A stretch of DNA of 64,000 nucleotides from Lucinisca nassula (GCA_963580285.1 OY757010.1:69593659-69657658); one strand, 5' to 3'; shown: positions 27,100-39,872, counted from the stretch's first letter. Notes: a model not told the origin generated them from the letters alone. Made by a program: numbers and translations.

Positions 27100-28000
27100 A
27101 AGCCTAGAGGAAAGATACTGTTTTAAAAACGTCGTACCAACGTCAGCGCAACGTTATGACTCTCATACGATAATTTTTATAAATGATTTTCAGCTTTTAA
27201 ACTTTGCCCTGTAAATATTTTTTTCGCTCAGTGATGAGGGCAAAGAATGTGAATATAAAAAATGGGAAGGTATAATTTGAGGACTTTTACTGGAGGACCA
27301 GAGGACTGAGCACCAAGTCCTCTAGAGGACCAGGGGTATACTTTGAGTACCAAATACAGGAGGACCAGTGCTTTAATCAGCCATATAATGGCTATGATAT
27401 TTGAAGATAATTACTGTTTAACAGCAGAAAAATGAAATTCATTTTCTTAATTATTTTGCTTTGTATAGGATCCTTCAAAATAGCAGGAAGAACTTGATAT
27501 ACAAAGTTGTATGTATAAATAAGAAATAAATGCCATTTTTCTGAAATTTATAGAAATCTAAATAACCATCACGTTAACAAGTCCGAGTAATGGACACTTT
27601 TGCTAACCCCAATTCTTTATTGAGAAAACTGGAATTTTCAGCGGTTACACATTAAAAATAATTTTAACACATAGGTTATGGGTACTCGGTAAAACCGACT
27701 CTTGAGGCGGTTCTAACGAGCACCCACTTTTTTTTCAAAATTAAATTTTATTAGTAAAATGCTGCAATATGCTGTGAACAGTTTCCTCAGAGCGCAGAGA
27801 TTATGTAACGATCTCCAAGCTAAATTACATTAATTATGTAGAGAAACGTTGAGTTTTGATACATGAAACGAGTGCTTTATGCTGCCTTTGCAAAATCGTA
27901 GGTATTTGAGATGGAAGCGGTTTCACAATAAGGCTAGATTTTTTTCCGACTTTTTTAGTTGGGATTGGGAAATGGGTGGGTTTAAAAACCAATACATCCC
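27100..28000. other. 3' flank of the LIM exon with a decayed family-S core
   Basis: Includes gttatgggtactcggtaaaa / gaggcggttctaacgagcac at about 27672-27726, a half-decayed family-S element, and a degenerate agtcctctagaggaccag inverted repeat near 27290-27370. No gene seen. Confidence 0.5.
27525..27530 (+). promoter_or_regulatory. Candidate polyadenylation signal
   Basis: AATAAA about 430 bp downstream of the LIM stop codon. It is the first canonical hexamer I noticed on this strand after the stop. Position is reasonable for a 3' UTR, but no downstream GU-rich element was verified. Confidence 0.3.
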
Positions 28001-28005
28001 AATCA

Positions 28006-28185
28006 ACGCATCTGTATGGAACAGTATTTAGGTAAAAACTTAATTATGCAACATTGAGATTGCAATATGCAATTTTGATATTCTGTTATGCTATATTTAT
28101 GGAACAGGATTTAGGTAAAAACTCAATTATGCAACATTGAGATTGCAATATGCAATTTTGATATTCTGTTATGCTATATTCAGTT
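28006..28185. repeat. 82-bp tandem duplication, inverted partner at 33 kb
   Basis: tatggaacagtatttaggta, then gcaacattgagattgcaata occurs twice (28016 and 28098). A diverged reverse complement lies at about 33069-33140. Confidence 0.75.
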
Positions 28186-28754
28186 TCAATTGTGCAAAAT
28201 ATTCCGCTTCTGCTTCTTCTAGTTCTCATTATTCTCGTTAAGTGGCGCTGTGATCGTTTTTCCGTAACCGTCCGCCTGTATTCGGAAGATACCAAAAAGA
28301 ATCTGCAAGCGTATTGGTGACAAGGAGGAGTGAAAGAAACGAGAGAACTATATTTTTGGCATAAAACGGACGATTTGGGGACATTACACCCTTGCCGATA
28401 AAATCATTTACACATAATTTTTATTTTATATGTCAGACCAGGAATCAGCTTTGCTGTGTTTGTTTTGTGTCCAAGTTTTATCTAAATATATCGCAAATGT
28501 GTTCAGGCCATTGCACCTCTAAAATATAAATTTGTTGTAAATACTTATAATAATTTTGTATGGCACAGAAAGGCTCCTGTCCAATGTCGTGTAGACCTTG
28601 GTGAGACTGCTCCTTTATGATCACCTGAAGCAAACATAGTTACAACTCTCTTTTGTGAAAATGCTTTCAGATGAGAAACGACTTACGTTCCCTCTAACAT
28701 TTATTTCTGATTTAGGGCATATCCAACTGAATTCTAAAACTAGGCATTTTGGTT

Positions 28755-29020
28755 CTGTTGTTTGATTTGATGTTTAACGTCACCTTCAACACAGTATAGA
28801 TCATTTTGGAGACGTTGCTTCCACTTTTGTGGGACTTTTACCCGACACTGAGATGAAATGACATCTCCAAGCCCTGTCGCCCAATGAAACCAATAGGGTT
28901 TGTAAGCACCGCTTTGGCTCGGTAGACTTAGATCCTCTAAGAGGTTTACCAGTACTGGTGTGCGGGTCGGTTTCAGTTCATGCAGCCCATCTATTTCTTC
29001 AAGCCCCGATGGCCGGGGGT
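28755..29020 (-). mobile_element. SINE-A copy 7 with internal deletion
   Basis: Starts ttgtttgatttgatgtttaa and ends gccccgatggccgggggtct. Short deletions relative to other copies fall near the head. No clear target duplication. Confidence 0.85.
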
Positions 29021-29169
29021 CTGATTCCCAGTTTGTTTTGTCACATGTTTATATAGATGTTCGTAACTGTTTGTGTTAAATGCATTCATTAATTTATAAG
29101 AAAATAGAAAACTATCTGACTTTTTATACTAGATTTTTGGCTTCAAGTGACAAAACGCAAAGGTTTCCA

Positions 29170-31150
29170 CTTTTTAGCTCACCATCACGTAGTGACGAGG
29201 TGAGCTTTTGGGATCACTTTTCGTCCGTCGTCCGTCGTCAGTCCGTGCGTGCGTCCGTGCGTCCGTAAACAATTTCTTCAAACGACATCTCCTCCTAAAC
29301 CACTGATCGGATTTTGACCAAACTTCACAGGAATGGTGGTCCCCTTTCAAAGTTGTTCAAATGGTTCCGGTCCGTTGCACATCTAGATCATAGGAGCCAA
29401 AAATAGATTTTTTTTTCACCAAAAACTTAAAAAATCTTCTTCTCTGAAACCACAAGGTCCAGGTCTTTGATATTTGGTATGAAGCTTCATCTAGTGGACC
29501 CCTACCAAGATTGTTCAAATTATAGTGCTGGGACCAAAAATGCCCACGCTCCGGGGCCCTTTGGTTTTACATGGGCTTATATAGGGAAAATCTTTAAAAA
29601 TCTTCTTCTCTGAAACCGTAAGGCCCAGGTCTTTGATATTTGGTATGAAGCTTCATCTAGTGGACCCCTACCAAGATTGTCCAAATTATAGTGCTGGGGC
29701 CAAAAATGCCCCCGCTCTGGGGCCCTTTGGTTTTACATGGGCTTATATAGGGAAAATCTGTAAAAATCTTCTTCTCTGAAACCGCAAAGCCCAGATCTTT
29801 GATATTTGGTATGAAGCTTCATCTAGGGGACCCTTACCAAGATTGTTCAAATTATAGTGCTGGGGCCAAAAATGCCCCCGCCCCGGGGCCCTTTGGTTTT
29901 ACATGGGCTTAAATAGGAAAAATCTTTAAAAATCTTCTTCTCTGAAACCGCAAGGCCTAGGTCTTTGATATTTGGTATGAAGCTTCACCTAGTGGACCCC
30001 TATCAAGATTGTTCAAATTATAGCCCACGGGCCAAAAATGCTCCCGCTCCAGGGCCATTTGGTTTTACATAGACTTATATGGGGAAAATCTTGAAAAATT
30101 TTGTCTCTGAATTCACAAGGCCTAGGTCTTTGATATTTGGTATGAAGCTTCATCTAGTGGACCTCTACCAAAATTGTTCAATTATAGCCCTGAGACCAAA
30201 AATGCCCCAGCCTTGGGGCCCTTTGGTTTTACATAGACTTATATAGGGAAAATCTTCTTCTCTGAAACCACAAGGCCTAGGTCTTTGACATTTGGTATGA
30301 AGCTTAATCTTGTGGACCTCTACCAAGATTGTTCAAATTATAGCCCTGAGACCAAAAACGCCCCTGTCTCGGGGGCCCTCCTTTGGTTTTACATAGACTT
30401 ATATAGGGAAAATCTTTAAAAATCTTCTTCTGTGAAACCACAAGGCCTAGGTCTTTGATATTTGGTGTAAAATTTCATCTAGTGGACCTCTATACAGATT
30501 ATTCAATTTATAGTCCTGGGGCCAAAAATGCCCCCGCCCCGAGACCCTTTGGTTTTGCATAGACTTATATAGGGAAAATCTTTAAAAATCTTCTTCTCTG
30601 AAACCACAAGGCCCATGTCTTTGATATTTGGTATGGAGCTTCATCTAGTGGACCTCTACCAAGATTGTTCAAATTATAGCCCCTGCCCTGGGGCCCTTTG
30701 GTTTTACATAGACTTATATATAGAGATAATCTTTGGAAATATTCTCTGAAACAGCAAGACCTAGGTCTTTGATATTTGGTGTGAAGCTTCATCTAGTGGA
30801 CCTCTATCAAGATTGTTTAAATTATAGCTCTGAGGCCAAAAATGTCCCCGCCCCGGGGCCATTTGGTTTTACATAGGCTATGTAGGGAATATCTTTAAAA
30901 AATGGTCTCTGAAACCCCAAGGCCCAGGTCTTTGATATTTGGTGTGTAGCTTCATCTAGTGGACCTTTGCCAAGATTGTTCAAATTATAGGCATTGTTGA
31001 TATTTGGTATGAAGCTTCACCTTTTTAGACCTCCCTCAACATTATGCACATTGTAGCCCTGGGGTCAATAATGGCCCTCCCAGAGGCCCACTTGTAACTC
31101 TATCATATGGGTCAGGAGAGCGATCCAGGGCCATCATGGCCCTCTTGTTT
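29170..31150. mobile_element. Satellite-bearing element 1 (AGCTCACC type)
   Basis: The left end is a nested hairpin: outer stem AGCTCACC / GGTGAGCT (29176-29183, 29199-29206), inner stem TCAC / GTGA. A pyrimidine-rich cgtccgtcgtccgtcg segment is followed by about ten diverged units of roughly 150-190 bp (cttcttctctgaaaccacaa, ctttgatatttggtatgaag). The right end is the hairpin AGGGCC atcat GGCCCT then cttgttt. No protein is encoded. Confidence 0.88.
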
Positions 31151-31242
31151 GAGAAAAACACAACGCGCAGCAAATTCTTTCATACCGGAGTGCAGGTGGA
31201 AAACCCGCACCTGCTACAATGTAACATATCAAGCGCTGGAAG

Positions 31243-31395
31243 CCTCTGTGGTGTAGTGGTTATGCTACTCGCCTCATTAACCACGGATCGCAGGATCGAC
31301 CCCGGCTTCTCCAGGATTTCGGATGAGTCTTTAAACCCAGGTCCCATCTCCGTATGACCTTAGCTGTTGTCGAGACGTAAAACTAAAAACGCACT
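31243..31395 (+). mobile_element. Another tRNA-headed SINE
   Basis: The head cctctgtggtgtagtggtta gives an A-box-like TGGTGTAGTGG; GGATCGACCCC is at the B-box position. The body ends gtcgagacgtaaaactaaaa. It differs from SINE-B and SINE-C in body sequence. Confidence 0.65.
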
Positions 31396-31434
31396 CACAT
31401 ACCAAGCGCATCCCACCATAAAATAACATCTCCC

Positions 31435-31462
31435 CTCCCCCCCCCCCCCCACACACACACAC
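31435..31462. repeat. C run plus AC microsatellite
   Basis: A run of cytosines broken by one T, then acacacacac; simple sequence. Confidence 0.9.
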
Positions 31463-31859
31463 TTGATCCCCACTTTTATAGGGTGAAACTGGGATTGACA
31501 GGAGTAAACATTATTTTTCTCATTTCTACTCCAAAATATAGATTGTGGGTACTCGTTAAAATGGGATCGAAGAGGCGCTTCTAACGTGTACCCAACATGT
31601 ATATTTTAAGCAACAGTCAGAAAAATATCATCACGACTTTTCATCTTTCAATTTTTGTTGTTGTATTTTTCGGCGGTAAAATGTACAAATCTAATGCATC
31701 AAAAACATTTTTTTTTTTTTTTTTTTTTCTGGATTCTGTAAACTTTAATAATAAGTAAATAAATAAATAAATAAATAGATAATGTCGTTAAGTTCCGCCA
31801 GGTAAACCTGGGTACGCTGTACGCGGTCTAACTGTAATAAAACAAGAAGAAAAAAAAAC

Positions 31860-33060
31860 TTTGGTGTAGACCTAATACATGGAAATACATGTAAGTACAA
31901 AATGGTTTGGATTCAGCCACTCCATTTGCCAAATCGTTACATGTAGAACTTGAAGAAATATGTAGTAGGCTGGTTAAGACAGTCGCGACACTTGCTCAGT
32001 AAGGTTTTGCTGGCTGAAGACAGACGGACGGACGGACGAACTGACAGACGACCAGCTAATATTTTCGCGTTGTGATTCTGTTGGATGAGAGCTATCCTGC
32101 CCCAGTCTAACTTATGAAGACAGACAGACGGACATATGAATAGGACAGCTGTCATTGTGACCACAGGTGCGTTTCTATGGTTGTGGGTCGGGGCTGAGAA
32201 TGAGTAAGTACTGTTCATGTTAATGGATGAAGTATTTACATCAGAATTACAATGAGAATTGGGGAACTAGTTGTTGTTTTCTAAATTCCCAGTGTTGTCA
32301 GCTGGTGAGGTCCAAGGGAACGAATCCCCGTTGCCGGAGAACAGAGAGACAAACTGGTTTTGAAGGTAAACTGGCGTCATAAGCACATAGGGGTTACCCA
32401 CCGCTCGGCGCTACGCTGTGCGGACATATACATACTTCTATAATATCCAAACATTTGAGTTTTGAGTGAGGTTGCAGTTAGTAAATAATATCTTTATAAG
32501 TAACACCTCAGAAGGATCAGATTTATGAAAATTGTATGAATTAATCAATTTTAACAATAATTGCTCATTTCAAATCTACGGATTCGGCACAGACTAATCC
32601 CTCATGGTAATTTAGTAAATGTTCAACGATAGAGTATTTTCCCCTTCGTCAAACAAGTATTAACTTTTAAATAAAAATCCTGTTTCTCATAAATAAGGAA
32701 CCGCGCTGTAAAATTTATTTTAAAGATGCAAACGTACACATTATTGTAAATATCCGAATTATTGAATAGCTGGATAAAATTTATCGCTGCTGGCTTGAAT
32801 TTGGCCCCTGGAAAAGCGAATGCGATCTTCTCAAACGGACGCTTGTCATCGGAAAAAATACGGCAAATCCACGGTCATTACCGAACGTTACCGTCACCTC
32901 AATGACTGGTACCCTGTCTAACCACAGCAGAATCGAAACTGAATAATGCAAAATAGGACGTCCAAATGCCATATTTAAATACAAAGGTCTCAAATTAGAA
33001 TGTGCATGTTGCATATTCGAATAAAGTAGAAAGATATGGAAAGGTTCATAATGCAAAGTG
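31860..33060. other. Intergenic, nothing recognised
   Basis: Low-repeat stretch. Minus-strand ORFs 31937-32218 and 32781-33056 have no recognisable domain and contain simple cagacggacggacgga sequence in the first case. Confidence 0.45.
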
Positions 33061-33068
33061 CGGTTTCA

Positions 33069-33140
33069 ACAATTCATATTGTAATTGCACATTGCATAAT
33101 TGAGTTTTTACCTTAATACTGTTCCATACATCTGCTTCAG
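33069..33140. repeat. Inverted partner of the 28-kb repeat
   Basis: tgcataattgagtttttacc, then ttaatactgttccatacatc is the reverse complement of the left repeat over about 65 bp. Confidence 0.7.
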
Positions 33141-33394
33141 TTTAAAATGTCGTCAAAAGTAAAATACAACTTGGTAAGTTCGCATCTTTGTTTAAGATGG
33201 TCTTAAATATAAAAAACGACTGGGTCAGTTCCTTAACCCTTTCACCCCTAAGTTCCTGAAGTGGGCTCTTCCATCTTTAAATTTGGACACGTCCATTCTT
33301 GTCAATAGGGGCTTCAGTTAAGTTCATTTATAGGATGTAAACAAGTGTATATCCTGATGAAAAGGCTCTTAAGGGGAATAGGAACACCTTCAGG

Positions 33395-33605
33395 GGAGGC
33401 AGCTCCTGCAAAAGTATTTTTTGTCTCCCATGTCAATAGGGGTCAACTCTTCAAGGAAAGAATTTGCTCCTGGGGAGCAAATTCTTTCCTTTAAGAGTAG
33501 ACTCCTTTTTTCGAAGGGACAGAGTTTATAGAAACGCAAACAGGAAGTCATAAAAGTTGTCTCCCTTTGAAAAATGGCGGAAAAATCTGCCAGGTGTGTC
33601 AATTG
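33395..33605. mobile_element. Family-U miniature element, inverted copy
   Basis: aaaagtattttttgtctccc, core aggaaagaatttgctcctgg / ggagcaaattctttccttta, ggcggaaaaatctgccaggt. Reverse complement of the copy at 16905. Confidence 0.78.
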
Positions 33606-33756
33606 CCTTTAAGAGTCATCTCATCTGGATCTATACTGTGTGCATAGTTACCTTAAACGGCATTCAAGGATGAAATAGTTAACTGAAGGTATACAGAAGG
33701 ACAAACACCTGACCCACCAGAGCAAAAATTGTTTCATCCTTGTGAAATTACATGGT

Positions 33757-34042
33757 GAGTTTGTTTGGATTGAGGTTTAACGTTCCCGTCAACACTATTT
33801 AGGTCATTTTGGAGACGTTGCTTCCACTTTAGTGGGACATTTACCCGAGACTGAGATGAAATGACATCTCAAACCCTGTTGCCCAATGAAACCAAAAGGC
33901 TTATGTACATTTGACGGTCTGACTCACACCACTTTGCCTCTTCTAAGCGGTTTACAAGTACACCTGTGTGGTCAATTTCAGCTCTGCGTGGAAGCACCAT
34001 GCAGCCGATCTATTTCTCCAAGCCCCGATGGGAGGGGGCGAT
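33757..34042 (-). mobile_element. SINE-A copy 8
   Basis: tttgtttggattgaggttta through gccccgatgggagggggcga. A long T tract and TG repeat follow at 34116-34160. No clear target duplication. Confidence 0.85.
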
Positions 34043-34114
34043 TTGACACGTCGAGGCTCGTTTCACCTTCAACAATGCACCAAGAAGCAATTTTTGCTTT
34101 TGATTGTTTGCCTA

Positions 34115-34123
34115 GAGGCTTGT

Positions 34124-34157
<34 letters not shown>

Positions 34158-34161
34158 CTTT
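34115..34161. repeat. T homopolymer and TG repeat
   Basis: About 27 T followed by gtgtgtgtgtgt; simple sequence at the edge of SINE-A copy 8. Confidence 0.9.
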
Positions 34162-34292
34162 TTGTTTTCAAGAATAGAATCATTGCACTAAATTTGATGT
34201 AGGTAGGTCTGCGTATATATTATTATATATGTTTTACAATGTGTGCTTGAAATACATTTGTAAAAAATGAATCATTTCCTTTCTTTGTCTTT

Positions 34293-36355
34293 TATTAGCT
34301 CACCTGAGCACGAAGTGCTCATGGTGAGCTATTGTGATCGCAAATGTCCGTCGTGTGTCGTGCGGCGTCAACAATTTGCTTTAAATGCAAACTCCTCCTT
34401 AACCCTTGAGCAAATTTCAATAAAACTTTATAGGGATATTGCTGAGGTGACCCTCTACAAAGATAGTTAAAATCGTTCAGCTCCGCTGAACAAGATGGCC
34501 GCCAGAGCTAAAAATAGAAAAATCATTAAACGACAACTTATCCTGTACCTTTAGGCCAATATCATTCAAACTTTATAGGAGTGTTGCTAAGGTGACCTTC
34601 TACCAAAATAGCTAAAACGGTTCCGGTGAACAAAATGGCCGCCAGAGCTAAAAATAGAAAATTCTTTAAACGACAACTCCTCCTGTACCTTGGGCTAAAT
34701 TAGTTCAAGCTTCATAGGAATGTTGCTTAGGTGACCCTCAACTAAAATAACTAAAAGAGTATTGCGCAGATGAGCAAAATGGCCGCCAAAGCTATAAATA
34801 GAAAAATATCGTAAAATTGCTTCAAACACATACTCCTCAACCTTTGGGCCAATTTGATTCAAACTTCACAGGCATGTTGCCCAAGTGACTCCCTACCAAA
34901 ATAGCTAAAATCGTTATGTTCCTACAAACAAGATGGCCGCTAGAGCTAAAAATAGAAAAAAATCTTAAAATGACAACTCCTTCTGTACCCTTGGGCCAAT
35001 TTCATTTAGCTTCAAAGGAATGTTGCTTTGGTGACAATCTACCAAAATAGCTAAAAGTGTTCTGCTCTGATGAGCAAAATGGCCGCCATAGCTAAAAATA
35101 ACAAAACATCGTAAATTTGCTTCAAATACTAACTCCTCCTTAACCCTTCGGCAAATTTGATTCAAAGTTCACATGAATACAATGTCGGTGACACCCTATA
35201 CAAATAGCTAAAATCATTCCGCTCAGACAAACAAAATGGCCGCCAGAGCTAAAAATAGAAGAAATCTTTAAACGACAACTCCTCCCCAACACTTGGGCCA
35301 ATTTCATTCAAACTTCATAGAAGTGTTGCTTATGTGACCCTTTATTAGATGAGCTAAAACGGTTCCTCTCCAATGAACAAAATGGCCGCCAGAGCTAAAA
35401 ATAGAAAATTCTTTAAACGACAACTCCTCCTGTACCCTTGGGCCAAATTAATTCAAACTTCATAGGAATGTTGCTAAGGTGACCCTCCACTAAAATAGCT
35501 AAAACGGTATTGCTCCAATCAGCAAAATAGCCGCCATAGCTAAAAATAGAAAAACATTGTAAATTTGCTTCAAACGCAAACTCCTCCTCGACCCTTGGGC
35601 CAATTTGATTCAAACTTCACAGGAATGTTGCCCATGTGACTCCCATCCAAAATAACTAAAATTGTTATGTTCCGACAAACAAGATGGCCGCTATAGCTAA
35701 AAATAGAAAAAAATCGTTAAACGACAACTCCTCCTGTACCCTTGGGCCAATTTCATTCAAACTTCATAGGAATGTTGCTTAGGTTACCATCTACCAAAAT
35801 AGCTAAAAGGGTTCTGCTCTGGCCACCAACAAAATGGCCACCAGAGCTAAAAATAGAATTTGCTTCAAACGCACACTTCTCCTAAACTGTTAGGCCAATT
35901 TGATTTAAACTTCACAGGAATGTTGCCCAGGTGACTATTTTCCAAAATAGTTAAAATCATTCCGCTCTGATAAACAAGATGGCCACCGGAGCTGAAAAAA
36001 TCTTCAAACGACAACTCATCCTGTACCCTGCGGCCAATTACATTCAACCTTCATAGGAATATTGCTTGGCTGACTCTCTACCAAAATAGCTAAAATGGTC
36101 TTGCTCCGATGAACAATATGGCCACCAGAGCTAAAAATAGAAAAACATTGTAAATTTGCTTCAAATGCGAATTCTTCCAAAACCCTTGGGTCAATTTGAT
36201 TCAAACGTCAAAGGAATGTTGTTCAGGTGACACCCTAGCAAAGATCGTTCCACCCTGATGAACAAGATGGCCACCAGAGCTAAAAATAGAATGTACTAGA
36301 GATATTGACTGTGACATTCAGGTGAGCGAATCAGGGCCCTCTGGGCCCTCTTGTT
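34293..36355. mobile_element. Satellite-bearing element 2 (AGCTCACC type)
   Basis: Left hairpin: outer stem AGCTCACC / GGTGAGCT (34297-34304, 34323-34330), inner stem TGAGCAC / GTGCTCA. The interior has about twelve units of roughly 150 bp with aaatggccgccagagctaaa and cttgggccaatttcattcaa. Right end AGGGCCC tct GGGCCCT (36333-36349) then cttgtt. Confidence 0.88.
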
Positions 36356-36837
36356 CATATTTTCCTTTGTGAAAACAGTTATACAGTCGAAATTTAATGG
36401 CTCGAACACCTTTGGGACCTCGAAAATCTGTTCGAGACAGGGGTAGTTCGAGCCACTGAGGTTACTGTCAGGAGGCGTAACGGGATACTTTTAGATATCT
36501 TTTCGGTGTTCTATAATGAAAATGAATACTGTGTGTACTCATTAGAATCACCTCATCGAGGCGGTTCTAGCGAGTACCCACAGCATACATTTGCAAGATA
36601 AAAGACTAAAATCTCCTTAATTATCTCCCACTATTCATTATGTAGAGGATTTCGCTAGGAGCTCAAGATTGGGTTCGACACATCCATGGTAAACGAGCCA
36701 TCGGTGTTCGAGCCATCGAAGTTCTACTGTACCTAGTGTTCATAAAAGGGCTCTTGCAAACCGTGTAGACCCAGGTCATATGCCACAGAGCGTGGCCTAG
36801 AATGATTGCTAGATTAGAATTACAGTGGCCCATTTTG

Positions 36838-37045
36838 GGCCTCCGTGGCGTAGTGGATAAGAGCACTGATTCTTAACCATAAGGTCTCTCACCGCTGTGG
36901 TTAGAGCCTGGCTCGAGATACATGCGGGACGCCAAGTTCTGCAACGGAAGATCAGGTGTTTTTTTTCTACAGGTACTTAATTTTTCGCCCACCTCTGATT
37001 AACCAACGGCTAGATATGCGCGAGGGCCGTAAATCCAAAACAAAA
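36838..37045 (+). mobile_element. SINE-B full copy
   Basis: The tRNA-like head starts cctccgtggcgtagtggata (A-box-like) with ggttagagcc at the B-box position, then the SINE-B body (ctgcaacggaagatcaggtg ... gagggccgtaaatccaaaac). Confidence 0.82.
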
Positions 37046-37159
37046 AACAGTTGGGCATAAGAAGAAGAGTTTATTCGACATCGACGAAAATGAACGCATC
37101 TGATTTTCAAGTGAGACACTTTTGGGATTAAATTTATTGCCAAGTCCAGTGGAGCACCT

Positions 37160-37660
37160 TGCTAAACCCTTATCATGCAGAAAATTTAAATCAGCCACAC
37201 CCATTTCTGACTATCAGCCAATCAGATTACATGATATAATAATGATATATAAGTTCGTTCAAATCCACTAACTGAATGACTAACAGTGTAGATCCTGATC
37301 TGATCTGAATCTACACTGTATGCAATAGCCCCCGCCCATCGGGGCTTGAAGAAATAGATGGGCTGCATGATGCCTCCACGCAGAGCTGAAACCGATCCGC
37401 AGACGAGTACTGGTAAACCGCTTAGAGAATCTAAGCCTGCCCTGGCAATGCGGTGCGAGTCGGCCTGTCCATGCTTATAAACGCTATTGGTTTCATTGGG
37501 CGGCAGGGCTTGTGATGTCATTTCATCTCCATGTCGGGTAAAATGCCCACAAAATTGGAAGCAACGTCTCCAAAATGACCTTTATGGGGACGTTAAACCT
37601 CAAATCAAACAAACAAACAAACAAACACTGTTTGCAAAGGAACAGCAGGATAATAGTTAA
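37160..37660. mobile_element. Family-Q element split by SINE-A
   Basis: aacccttatcatgcagaaaa, ccacacccatttctgactat, core gtgtagatcctgatc; continues after the SINE at 37621 with actgtttgcaaaggaacagc. Confidence 0.8.
37327..37620 (+). mobile_element. SINE-A copy 9 inside a family-Q palindrome
   Basis: Plus-strand copy ending caaacaaacaaacaaac. The duplication ACACTGT(A/T)TGCAA lies on both sides and is part of the palindromic core of a family-Q miniature element, which is thus interrupted and older. Confidence 0.9.
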
Positions 37661-37823
37661 AGAGTAGACCCATCATACTGATACTGGAGAAAACTGTTTT
37701 TGAAACGGCTCCCTCGTTAAGACGTCGACGCACACGAAGAGTGGTGGTGATGATGGCGGCCGTGACTCTGAAGTTGATGGCGGAGGAGAATAAAAACAAT
37801 ATATATAATGCTGTCTTAAAATG

Positions 37824-37828
<5 letters not shown>

Positions 37829-37868
<40 letters not shown>

Positions 37869-37975
37869 ATGATGATTATGTTTTGCTGTCTTAAAATGAA
37901 GTTTGAAGTTTATTCAAATCACTCGGTACATGTAATCATGTAATATGAGGTATAGAATAACGAATATAACATTTA

Positions 37976-38021
<46 letters not shown>

Positions 38022-38040
38022 CGATGATGATGACGATGAA
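37829..38040. repeat. CTG/GAT trinucleotide microsatellites
   Basis: About ten CTG units at 37829-37858 followed by GAT units; a second GAT block of about 21 units at 37973-38040. Further GAT-rich interrupted repeats run to 38280. Confidence 0.95.
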
Positions 38041-38542
38041 AAAAGGTTCGTAATTCTATTAGTAGTGGTGGTAATAAGAAATTAAAATCAGCTTAAAGAT
38101 TTTGAGACTTTGGCACGTGATGGGTGTGGCGATGGTGACGAGGATGGTGGGGGTAATGACGATGATGTTGGTGATGATAAAAGTGATGATGATAGTGGCG
38201 GTGGTGCCATGTTGACGATGATATGCTGCTACTGCTGCTGCTGCTGGTGATGATGATGTTGATGATGGTGATGATTCAAATGCGACGAATTTGTTTCAAA
38301 TTGTTAAAGATGCTCATACGAAATCGGTCCAGCATAATCTTACACTATAACCTTCCGAATCGATCACGATGCGCATATCTATTTCTACTCTCGATAGATT
38401 GATCAGTCACGCTGCAAATAGACTGTCATTTTATACCTGTATCCATGATTGAAATATCAAGGTCCTAATACTTATAGTTCCTATGTTATAATCTTGTGAA
38501 ATCAATATATATTTTACAATCGACCGAAAGTTACATATACAG

Positions 38543-38756
38543 TTTTGTTTGATTTGAGGTTTAACGTCCCCTTCAACACGGTATAGGTCATTTTGGAGGC
38601 ATTGCTTCCAATTTTGTGGGACTTTTACTCGACATTGAGATGAAATGACATCTCAAGCCCTGTCACCCAATAAAACCAATAGGATTTATATGCATGGATG
38701 ATTCAACTCGCACCGCTCTTCCTGGGTAAGCTTAGAACCTCGAAACCGTTTATTCC
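38543..38756 (-). mobile_element. SINE-A copy 10, head-truncated
   Basis: Starts tttgtttgatttgaggttta; the match stops after about 210 bp where a family-T miniature element (attccggaattaagaccacc) begins. It lacks the SINE 5' end. Confidence 0.85.
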
Positions 38757-38955
38757 GGAATTAAGACCACCTAGAATTAAGACTAAATCTGCTTTTAAAA
38801 GCTTATTGAGAGCCTTTCAGTTATACTTCCTTTGACTTTTCTACAGCCAGTGTCTCCCCATAAGAGACCACCTTTCGGAATATTCAAAAGTGGTCTTAAA
38901 GACCACTTTTGAACATTCTCAAAGTTGATCTTAATATAGGACCTTTACGGTATTT
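38755..38955. mobile_element. Family-T miniature element
   Basis: attccggaattaagaccacc, aaagtggtcttaaagaccac (a small palindrome) and gatcttaatataggaccttt. Confidence 0.75.
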
Positions 38956-39007
38956 TAATTGCCCCCGCCTATCGTCCTTCCTGTGGAATTAAATGAATTG
39001 AACTAAA

Positions 39008-39306
39008 TTATATTTGTTTGATTTGAGGTTTAATGTCCCCGTCAACACTAAAGGTCATTTTGGAGACGTTTCTTCCAATTTTGTGGAACTTTTACCCGAC
39101 ATTGAGATGAAATGACATCGCAAGCGCTGTCGCCCAATTAAACGAATAGGGTTTATAAGCATGGACGGTCCGACTCGCACTGCTTTACCTGGGCAGGCTT
39201 AGATCCTCTAAGCTGTTTACCAGTACTCGTGTGCGGTCGGTTTCAGTTCTGCGTGGAAGCATCATGCAGCCCATTGATTTCTTCAAGTCCCGATGGGCGG
39301 GGACTG
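39008..39306 (-). mobile_element. SINE-A copy 11
   Basis: Complete copy flanked by the 13-bp duplication GAATTG(A/G)ACTAAA (38995-39007 and 39307-39319). Confidence 0.92.
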
Positions 39307-39307
39307 G

Positions 39308-39495
39308 AATTGGACTAAAGCAAAAACTATTCAAGATAAATCAGAAAAAAACCTCCCTTCAAGAAGGGCAGTTGTCAGTTTCTAGCGAAAGAATGTGCAC
39401 TGTACTGATAAACCGCTTACGTTTAAGCCTGCCCAGGAAACGTGGGGGTAGGTAAATTGACTTGGCTGTTAAACTCAAAAACGAACAACCAAAGA
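39308..39495 (+). mobile_element. Partial SINE-C body
   Basis: The stretch agggcagttgtcagtttcta, then gtgcactgtactgataaacc and ggtaggtaaattgacttggc matches the body of the tRNA-headed SINE-C at 45421-45738 in the opposite orientation. The tRNA head is absent. Its first bases overlap the direct repeat of SINE-A copy 11. Confidence 0.65.
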
Positions 39496-39576
39496 AAATC
39501 TCCCTAAAGTATCCTAAACGTATGGGTATCTGGAGATATGGGACGAATTCTCAAGGGACTTTCAATCGACCTTGAC

Positions 39577-39872
39577 GGCTCCCGCCCAGCGGGGCTTGAA
39601 AAAATAGATGATGCTTCCACGAAGAGATGAATCCGACCTGCACATGAGTACTGGTAAACCACTTAGAGGATCTAAGCCTGCCCAGGCAAAGCGGTGCGAA
39701 TCGGACCGTCCATGCTTATAAACCTTTTTGGTTCCATTGGGCGGAAAGGCTTGATATTTCATTTCATCTCGGGTAAAAGTCCCCGGCCCAAAAGTAGAAG
39801 CAACGTCTCCAAAATGACCTCTGCAGTGTTGACGGGGACCACGGGCCTCTGAGGTTCAATCAGAGAACAAAC
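39577..39872 (+). mobile_element. SINE-A copy 12
   Basis: Plus-orientation copy from gctcccgcccagcggggctt to gtgttgacggggaccacggg; the tail is diverged. Flanks not resolved. Confidence 0.85.

Noticed and set aside
28086..28295. Minus ORF rich in Arg and Ser
   Set aside because: Overlaps the 82-bp duplicated repeat and shows no domain.
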